From Geomonas diazotrophica (GTDB lineage Bacteria; Desulfobacterota; Desulfuromonadia; Geobacterales; Geobacteraceae): 58,916 nucleotides of DNA. This document shows positions 53,553 through 58,916 of this stretch, in pieces. A program made the translations under genes and the position numbers. Below the pieces are notes generated by a model. The model was not told the origin of the DNA and made no database searches. It saw only the letters and a program-made list of their open reading frames with translations. The stretch's first letter is position 1. The number at the start of each line of letters is the position of its first letter. The stretch spans positions 1 to 58,916 of the forward strand of contig NZ_JAHLMF010000019.1 in assembly GCF_018919385.1 (NCBI RefSeq). Direction: 5' to 3'.

Positions 53553-53903
53553 TCACCCCCTGGGTTGCTTGACCCGGTTCGCCTCGTTCTTGTGATAGAC
53601 ATCGAAGAAGATCACGCTGTTGTCCCCGACCTCCCGGCAGAAGCCGCATTTATCCTCCAGCTTCTTCCCCTCCTTCCTGCACTGTTCGCACCAATGGGAG
53701 ATGAGCCGGTAGTCACGGCGCCCGACGTACTTCTTGAGCTTCCCCTGGTACTCCCCGTGCATCCACCCGTCGGCGTCGCCGGGGTTGTCCAGGAGCCGGT
53801 CGATGACGTGAAGAATTCGGTCGTGGCCGGGGGGGTCATGTTTTTGAATCTTGTCCATCTTGGCCGCGAAGCCGGGGGTAGGAAAAAAGGAAAAGGGAGG
53901 CAT
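53553..53903 (-). CDS. RelE/ParE-like protein with Cys-rich insertion, 116 aa
   Basis: Residues about 30-66 read ILHVIDRLLDNPGDADGWMH then YQGKLKKYVGRRDYRLISHW, and the last strand is VIFFDVYHKNEANR, the order of a RelE/ParE toxin fold (helix, I-D-x-L-x-x-P, G-x-x-K-x-x-V-G-x-x-D-Y-R-L-I, V-x-x-x-x-V-x-H-K). Between them is a 25-residue insert with CEQC and CGFC, a likely zinc knuckle. No antitoxin-like gene is adjacent on either side. It may be a solitary toxin, an mRNA endonuclease or a repurposed member. GAGGAG precedes the ATG. Function is inference. Confidence 0.7.
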   Translation of the reverse strand: MPPFSFFPTPGFAAKMDKIQKHDPPGHDRILHVIDRLLDNPGDADGWMHGEYQGKLKKYVGRRDYRLISHWCEQCRKEGKKLEDKCGFCREVGDNSVIFFDVYHKNEANRVKQPRG

Positions 53904-53959
53904 GATCTCCTCTACCGGCGGGGGTGCCGGTCGTTTATTTTGGATCTGAAGGCAAAAAG

Positions 53960-54682
53960 CTAGGTCATGGTCACGAGCAGCGGATGATCGAAGCCCGCGT
54001 CGGAAATGACGCGAAGGGCCTGGGCGCTTCCCTGCAGCGCGGCCCCGGCCAGATCATGCTTTCGGCACAGGTGCACCAGGACCCCGAGGTTGCCGTAGAG
54101 AGCGAACCCGAGGCGGGTGCGCATCTGCTGCGCCCCCGCCTCCTCCAACTCCTTGCCGCTTTCCTGGAGCACGCCGACGTAGTGGCTCGGGAACGAGACC
54201 ACCTTCCGATCCAGGCCGGCGAGAAATGCCTCCCGCTCCCCCGGGGCGATCTTCGCAAAATCGGCGCCGCACCAGGCGCTTTCGCGGGTGGAGATGAGCG
54301 AGCGGCAGGTCAGGGGACGAACCGGGTAAACGCTGCACCCCCCCTCGGCGTTCAGCAGGGGACAGAACCCCATCTCGTCCCGGTGCAGGCGCAGGTACTG
54401 CGGCAGTTCCCGTACCCCCTGCACGAGGTCGCGCAACGTCACGGCGTACTTCTCGACCTCCTTCCCCTGTTCCTCATCCAGGTGCCTGGCCACGGCCAGC
54501 GCCTCGGCGAAACCGGTGTGCACCGCGAGGCTGCAGCAGTTGCGGCATCCCTTGCCGCAGTAGACGCTGCCCCCGCCGGAGCGGTAGTCGTCAACCCAGG
54601 AGCGGACGAACATTTCCAGGAACATCTGCTGTTGCTTTGCCTGGTCGAGCAGTTGGGTCAAGGTTTCGCTTGTGACAGTCAT
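53960..54682 (-). CDS. YkgJ-family putative zinc/iron-chelating domain protein, 240 aa
   Basis: Family signature: CGKGCRNCCSL at about 42-52 and later CPLLNAEGGCSVYPVRPLTC (C-x9-C-x8-C), which hold the Cys ligands expected to bind a metal in the CxxCxxxCC family (UPF0153/YkgJ). Often associated with Fe-S or oxidative stress but function unknown. AAGGGA before the ATG at 54682; a longer start would overlap its promoter. Isolated gene, 56 bases downstream of which the RelE-like gene begins on the same strand. Confidence 0.85.
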   Translation of the reverse strand: MTVTSETLTQLLDQAKQQQMFLEMFVRSWVDDYRSGGGSVYCGKGCRNCCSLAVHTGFAEALAVARHLDEEQGKEVEKYAVTLRDLVQGVRELPQYLRLHRDEMGFCPLLNAEGGCSVYPVRPLTCRSLISTRESAWCGADFAKIAPGEREAFLAGLDRKVVSFPSHYVGVLQESGKELEEAGAQQMRTRLGFALYGNLGVLVHLCRKHDLAGAALQGSAQALRVISDAGFDHPLLVTMT

Positions 54683-54872
54683 AGCATCCCTTCGTTGTCG
54701 CCATACTGGCAGAACATCTGCTTCTGCCGCGGACATTGCCGCAGAGCTTCAGCTCATAGCATATCGTGGCAGATTGGGCAAGTGGCGTGAACACCCTCTT
54801 GCGATACCGCTGGCGTCTGCTAACATTTGCAGTAGTTAATATTAAAGGTCGTTTCGCTACGGGGGGGACGTT

Positions 54873-55199
54873 ATGAAAAAAGTGGCTCTGTCGATGTTGC
54901 TGCTGCTGTTTTGGCACGGACCTGCGCGTGCCGACGACTGCGACTGTCGGCCCATCGAGTACCAGCAACTGATGACCATGCCCGTGAGTGAGATTCAGGC
55001 AAAAATGGAGCAGTATGAAAGGCTCAAGGAGAGGTATATCCACGGCGGTTCGACGAACTGTTTTTACACCTGCGCCACCGCATACGAGCAGCTCCACGAC
55101 GCCAAGGCGGAGAAGGAGAGGGAAATGACGAAGGACCGTGCCGCCAGGCGCGCAGCTGAGCAGGGCAGCGTGCTTCATCGACACCCGTCACCCCGCTGA
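54873..55199 (+). CDS. Small secreted/periplasmic protein, 108 aa
   Basis: Signal peptide (1-20, KKVALSMLLLLFWHGPARA), then DDCDCRPIEY, a helical region (about 35-55, MPVSEIQAKMEQYERLKERY), NCFYTC at about 62-67, and a basic tail. Four Cys in two pairs may form disulfides or bind metal. No family recognised. A purine-rich site with seven G is before the ATG, preceded by AT-rich TTAATATTAAA, the probable -10 region. Its stop faces the last hybrid kinase gene with 24 bases between. Confidence 0.7.
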   Translation: MKKVALSMLLLLFWHGPARADDCDCRPIEYQQLMTMPVSEIQAKMEQYERLKERYIHGGSTNCFYTCATAYEQLHDAKAEKEREMTKDRAARRAAEQGSVLHRHPSPR

Positions 55200-55223
55200 C
55201 GCGGCCAGCCCCCTTTCGCCTGC

Positions 55224-58200
55224 TCAGTGGTCCAGTATCTCCCTGACCTTGCGCAGCAGCTCCATCGGCTGCACCGGTTTCATGATCAGTTCGATCCCCT
55301 CTTCCGACACCCCTCTGTTCTGGATGAAGTCCGCGGTATATCCGCTGGAATACAGCACCTTCACCCCCGGCTGCAGCAGCGAGATCTCCTCGTAGGCCTC
55401 CTTGCCGTTCTTTTTCGGCATGATCATGTCCATGAGGATCATGGCCACCTTTTCCCTGTTTGCAGCGAACTGCTCGACGACGTCCTGCCCGTCCACCGCC
55501 TCTATCACCTGGTAACCGTACTGGCTAAGGATGGATACCACGAGCCTGCGGACTTCGGAATCGTCCTCGGCCAGCAGGATGGTTTCGCTCCCCCCCGTCG
55601 GGGCCTGCCCATGCACTACCTGGTCATCCGCCTCGCCCGGTCCGGCCTCCTTCACCGGCAGGTAAATCCTGAAGGTGGTCCCGTGCCCGGGCTCACTGTA
55701 GACGTTGATGATCCCGCTATGCTGCTTGACGATGCCGTAGACGATCGCCATGCCGAGGCCGGTCCCCTTGCCGACCTCCTTGGTGGTGAAAAACGGTTCG
55801 TAGATCCTCTTGCGGGTCTCCTCGTCCATGCCGCCGCCGCTGTCCGACACCGTTACCACGGCGTAGCTTCCCGATTCGGCCCGCCCAGACTCGTGGTCGA
55901 AGGGTGACTCCACCGCCTGCAGCCCCGTCTCGATGGTCAGCAGTCCCCCCTTGGGCATGGAATCGCGGGCATTGGTCGCCAGGTTTATCAGCACCTGCTC
56001 GAGCTGCCCCACGTCGGCGTGCACGATGAGCTGGTCTCCGTAAGTTACCGTCTTCAGGTGTATGTCCTCCCCGATGACCCTGAGGATGAATTTCTTGAAG
56101 TTCTCGATGACCTCGTTCAAGTCCACAGGTTCCAGGTGGATGACCTGCTTGCGGCTGAACGCCAGCAATCCCTTGGTAAGTTGTGCCGCTCGTTCGGACG
56201 CCGACAGGATATGGTCTACCCAATCCTGCTCTGCCTTGCCGAGGCTTTCGTTCATCCTGAGCATGTTCCCGTAGCCGGTGATCACCTGCAGGATGTTGTT
56301 GAAGTCGTGGGCGACGCCGCCGGCCAGCTGCCCCACCGCTTCCATCTTCTGCGACTGACGGAGCTGCTCTTCGAGGTGGATGCGCTCGGCAAGCATCCTG
56401 GAGACCTTTATCGAGGTGAAACTGAGCGTGGAAACCATCTTGGTGAGTTCGGCGTAGAATTTCATCCCCGCGTCAGCCGCTTCGCGCGTGAAACGGGGCA
56501 CCCGGTCAAGGGCGGCCAGGTACTCCGTCTCGTCGAACCCGAAGCGCCTGGCCTGCTCGCGGAAAAGCTCCACGTCGGGCGGCTCGTCCTGGTAGAAGAA
56601 CTGCCCGATGAAGACGTTGCCGACATGCCTTCCCCCCACCTCGATAGGGGTCACCATGTCCCACATGTTGTTCTTGCAGCGATAGCGTCTGTAAGTCCCC
56701 ACGGGCACCCCCGCCGAAAGAACGGTGTCGCTTTCCAGGCAGTTTTTGCAGGCATCGGGATGGACCCTGTGGAACTTGGTGCAGATGTCCTGCCACCCTA
56801 CCGCGACCAGCACCTTGCCGGAGACGTCGAGGACCGCACCCAGCATCCCGGTTATCCTGTAGAAATCCTCCATCATGGCCTTGAGCATGTCGCAGTCGAT
56901 GATATCCGAGAGCTCCAGGGTGCCGATGTCACCTTCCGGTTCCAGGATCGCCTTCAGTTTGTGCCGGACGGTCTCCTCGCTCTGTTTGAGCGCCACCTCG
57001 GCCCTTCTGCGTTCCTCGACCTCCTCCTCCAGCATCGCGGTCTGCTCCTCGAGGAGCGCCGTCTGCTCCTGCAGCGATTCCTGGGCGATCTCCCGCTCCT
57101 GCAGTTGCTCTTCGAGCTCGACGCTCTTCTTCTTCAGCTCGTCCTCGAGATGCTTGAGTTCCGTGATGTCGGTGGATATGCCGCAAAGGCCGTATACGGC
57201 CCCCTCCTCGTCCTTAAGCGGGAGCTTGACGGTCCAATAGCTGCGCGGCTGCTCGTTTTCGGCTGCCAGGTTGGTCTCTTCCCTTTTGACCGTGAGCCCC
57301 TCCTCGAGCACCGGCCGATCGCTGACGATTATCTCCCGGACCGATTCCGGGGAGAAGAACGCGGCGTCGGTCTTCCCCACGATCCTGTCTTCGGGTTGGC
57401 CGAACAGTTCGCAGACCTGGCGGTTCGCGTAGGTGTAGCGGTACTGGGTGTCCTTTATGAAGATGTAGGCGCCGACGTTGTCGAGGATGGTGTCCAGGCG
57501 CAGCTTGCTCTCGCGCAAGGCGGCCTCGGACGCTTTGCGTTCGCAGCTGCGCCTGTAGAAGAAATAGGTGGCGAGGCACGCTACCAGGAGCGCGAAGGGA
57601 AGCAGGTACTTCAACACGTCCTGGAAGGTCGGCTCCTTGGTTTCGTAGACGCCGAACCACTTCTGGTACAGCTCGTCGTAGTCGCCGTCAGCCTTGGTCA
57701 GGGCGAGCCCCTCATTCAGCAAGGCGAGGAGGTCCGAATCCCCTTTGCGCACGCCGAAGGTGAACTTCTGTGCGTAGCCCGCCTTGGCTTCCAGGGCCCG
57801 CACGTTGTCGATGCGGAGTTCCCGCAGCGTCTGGAGTCCGGCCAGCTTGCTGAGGAGCATGGCGTCGTGCTTGCCCGAGGCAAGGAGCGTGAGCCCTTCC
57901 CGGGCGTCGTTGACCAGCACCAGTTGCTTTTGCCATCCCTTGGAGATGGCGTACTCGTGGGCCAGGTCCGATTTGAACACGATGATGGACTTACCCGCCA
58001 GGTCCGCCTCTGAGTTGATGCGGGAGTCTCCCTTGCGCACGAAGATGGCGCCGTTGACGGTGACGTGGGGGACGCTGAAATCGGTGTAGCGATGCCGCTC
58101 CTCCGAGGTGGCGATGTTGACCAGGACGTCGACCTTGCCGTCCTTGAACTCCTGGAGCAGTTCGCCCCACGGCCTGACCCTCAGGGTATATTTGAGTCCC

Positions 58201-58391
58201 TCCTCTTTGGCGACCTTTTTCCAGAGTTCCACGGCAAAGCCGCCCGCAGTATCGTCGGTACTGCCGGTGGAGAAGGGAGGAAAATTCTCCTCGCTTCCTA
58301 CCACGAGCGTTTTCTGAGGGTGGTTGGCGGCCGGTGCCGTTGCAACGGAGGCGATGAGGCATACGATGAGGATGATCAGACGTTTGAGCAT
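55224..58391 (-). CDS. Hybrid sensor kinase with SBP_bac_3, PAS, PocR, kinase and receiver, 1055 aa
   Basis: ATG at 58391 gives a clean signal/TM start (LKRLIILIVCLIASVATAPA); an upstream ATG 27 codons away lacks one. SBP_bac_3 (about 27-250: VVGSEENFPPFSTGSTDD); TM (about 258-278); PAS (about 290-410); coiled coil (about 410-480); PocR (about 510-680, with HPDACKNCLESD and the PocR G-G-R-H-V-G-N-V-F-I-G); HisKA with H in GGVAHDFNN; HATPase; receiver (about 935-1055, ILLAEDDSEVRRL, D in MILMDMIMPKKNG, K in LIMKPVQPM). Close paralog of the kinase at 4099 but with one PAS and no GAF. Weak ribosome binding site (GGGA). Confidence 0.93.
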   Translation of the reverse strand: MLKRLIILIVCLIASVATAPAANHPQKTLVVGSEENFPPFSTGSTDDTAGGFAVELWKKVAKEEGLKYTLRVRPWGELLQEFKDGKVDVLVNIATSEERHRYTDFSVPHVTVNGAIFVRKGDSRINSEADLAGKSIIVFKSDLAHEYAISKGWQKQLVLVNDAREGLTLLASGKHDAMLLSKLAGLQTLRELRIDNVRALEAKAGYAQKFTFGVRKGDSDLLALLNEGLALTKADGDYDELYQKWFGVYETKEPTFQDVLKYLLPFALLVACLATYFFYRRSCERKASEAALRESKLRLDTILDNVGAYIFIKDTQYRYTYANRQVCELFGQPEDRIVGKTDAAFFSPESVREIIVSDRPVLEEGLTVKREETNLAAENEQPRSYWTVKLPLKDEEGAVYGLCGISTDITELKHLEDELKKKSVELEEQLQEREIAQESLQEQTALLEEQTAMLEEEVEERRRAEVALKQSEETVRHKLKAILEPEGDIGTLELSDIIDCDMLKAMMEDFYRITGMLGAVLDVSGKVLVAVGWQDICTKFHRVHPDACKNCLESDTVLSAGVPVGTYRRYRCKNNMWDMVTPIEVGGRHVGNVFIGQFFYQDEPPDVELFREQARRFGFDETEYLAALDRVPRFTREAADAGMKFYAELTKMVSTLSFTSIKVSRMLAERIHLEEQLRQSQKMEAVGQLAGGVAHDFNNILQVITGYGNMLRMNESLGKAEQDWVDHILSASERAAQLTKGLLAFSRKQVIHLEPVDLNEVIENFKKFILRVIGEDIHLKTVTYGDQLIVHADVGQLEQVLINLATNARDSMPKGGLLTIETGLQAVESPFDHESGRAESGSYAVVTVSDSGGGMDEETRKRIYEPFFTTKEVGKGTGLGMAIVYGIVKQHSGIINVYSEPGHGTTFRIYLPVKEAGPGEADDQVVHGQAPTGGSETILLAEDDSEVRRLVVSILSQYGYQVIEAVDGQDVVEQFAANREKVAMILMDMIMPKKNGKEAYEEISLLQPGVKVLYSSGYTADFIQNRGVSEEGIELIMKPVQPMELLRKVREILDH

Positions 58392-58502
58392 TCCCGGTCC
58401 CTTGGTCGACGTGAGGCTTAGGGTTAGATAATTCGCTGTCTCAGGGAACTGACATAAGCTGCAGGGCGTCAATTAATGAAAGACCAAGATAAGATAACAG
58501 AG

Positions 58503-58534
58503 AAAGCGAACTCGTAAAGAGAGTTCGCTTTTCC
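58503..58534. terminator. Bidirectional terminator upstream of the PocR kinase
   Basis: A perfect 11-bp stem AAAGCGAACTC / GAGTTCGCTTT with a 7-base loop; T-runs on both strands. It would shield the kinase from transcription leaving the IS element. Confidence 0.75.
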
Positions 58535-58550
58535 TGATGAAAAATAGGCG

Positions 58551-58783
58551 GGATTCAAGGAACAGGGATGCAAACAGGGATGCAAACAGGGATGCAAACA
58601 GGGATAAAAGGGATAAAGGGGATGCAAGCCTAAACAAAGGATTCTGGTTCACCCCAAAGCACGATGCCTTTCATTCCTTTATTCTTTTCATCCCTTCATT
58701 GTTTTTATCGCTTTTATCGCTTTCGCTTTCATCCCTTGCATCGCTTTTATCGTTTTTATCGTTTTTATCGTTTTTATCGTTTT
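58551..58783. repeat. Two opposed arrays of short repeats next to the IS
   Basis: Left arm: GGGATGCAAACA three times (58565-58600), then GGGATAAAA/GGGATAAAGG/GGGATGCAAG variants. Right arm: variants of TTTTTATCG and TTTCATCCC, ending with CGTTTTTAT three times plus CGTTTT (58751-58783). The right arm is the inverted form of the left, so the region can fold into a long imperfect hairpin. The IS lies exactly at the end of the last repeat unit. Nothing here codes. Confidence 0.85.
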
Positions 58784-58916
58784 TGGCCTATCTTCGCAAT
58801 AGAGGACACGTTAGAAACCCTTATGCTGCCATCTTCAACTCCTGGTGCTCGAACTCTTCGGGGGAGCAGTAGCCGATGGCAGAGTGAAGCCTCTTGCGAT
58901 TGTAAAAACCTTCGAT
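58784..58916 (-). mobile_element. IS3-family insertion sequence, 3' terminal fragment (cut by window edge)
   Basis: The outer end is placed at 58784 (TGGCCTATCTTCGCAATAGA), matched imperfectly with the end at 86 (TGG, AGAGGA, GTT blocks). Contains the OrfB terminus. The flanks outside the two ends (TTTT versus TTGC) do not match as a 3-4 base target duplication, so they are different copies. Confidence 0.82.
58821..58916 (-). CDS. IS3-family transposase OrfB, C-terminal fragment
   Basis: The minus strand enters at IEGFYNRKRLHSAIGYCSP and ends EHQELKMAA before TAA (58821-58823). F-Y-N-x-x-R-x-H-S-A-x-G-Y-x-S-P is the standard end of the DDE integrase core of IS3-family OrfB. Cut at the window edge; the DDE residues lie outside. 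Confidence 0.9.
   Translation of the reverse strand: MEGFYNRKRLHSAIGYCSPEEFEHQELKMAA

Noticed and set aside
56019..58013. A 664-codon plus-strand frame opposite the last hybrid kinase
   Set aside because: No ribosome binding site and no domain; shadow frame.
58565..58783. Possible CRISPR array
   Set aside because: Units are 9-12 bases with no unique spacers, degenerate, and on opposed strands; no cas genes.

Overview
This window reads as chromosomal DNA of a high-GC Desulfuromonadota bacterium of the Geobacter / Geomonas / Citrifermentans type. The basis is inference from gene content: many hybrid sensor kinases, an octaheme c-type cytochrome, a selenoprotein peroxiredoxin, a Mn2+ riboswitch, a PEP-CTERM protein and FliA-type chemotaxis promoters. 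Both ends run into the same kind of IS3-family insertion sequence: the OrfA start at 1-86 and the OrfB end at 58784-58916, both on the minus strand, with matching imperfect terminal repeats. That pattern is what a draft contig broken at repeated IS copies looks like.

Layout. 1-1100: IS end, two small proteins, and a tyrosine-recombinase remnant lying next to tRNA-Gly(GCC), i.e. the scar of an integrated element. 1.2-4 kb: a single-domain response regulator, a methyltransferase, then a Mn2+ (yybP-ykoY) riboswitch with an overlapping terminator ahead of a ribbon-helix-helix protein and a Tim44-like membrane protein. 4-22 kb, nearly all on the minus strand: a PocR-containing hybrid kinase; a chemosensory operon (CheR-like, metallo-beta-lactamase-fold protein, poly-HAMP chemoreceptor, STAS protein, CheA) behind a FliA promoter; an octaheme nitrite reductase with an FNR-type operator; a second FliA-driven chemoreceptor; and a cytosolic hybrid kinase. 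22-33 kb: a PilZ protein, a hybrid kinase with an NMT1-type sensor, two RCK/TrkA-type proteins translationally coupled to a P-type ATPase, and a PhoR/PhoB pair.

33-44 kb: an enolase-superfamily enzyme with a large FAD/Fe-S oxidoreductase, a MoaD-like protein behind a TetR-type palindrome, a divergent FtsZ-like protein that has lost its GTP-binding signature, a two-gene PD-(D/E)XK nuclease module, a block of decayed repeats, and two genes whose closest recognisable relatives are PYROXD2 and lipase maturation factor. 44-58.8 kb: a PEP-CTERM protein, a peroxiredoxin with an in-frame UGA and a clear bacterial SECIS hairpin, a PsiE-like protein behind a Shine-Dalgarno-masking hairpin, small enzymes, two tandem hybrid kinases, a RelE-like protein with a zinc-knuckle insertion, a YkgJ-family protein, a second PocR hybrid kinase, and a repeat array next to the IS.

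The main theme is signal perception. There are six hybrid kinases with C-terminal receiver domains and no DNA-binding output, two chemoreceptors, one CheA, one PhoBR pair and one free receiver. The most unusual items are the selenocysteine peroxiredoxin with its SECIS, the GTPase-dead FtsZ-like protein, the Mn2+ riboswitch ahead of a Tim44-like gene, the octaheme nitrite reductase with an FNR-like operator, the chemosensory operon containing STAS and metallo-beta-lactamase proteins, and the uncharacterised nuclease pair.
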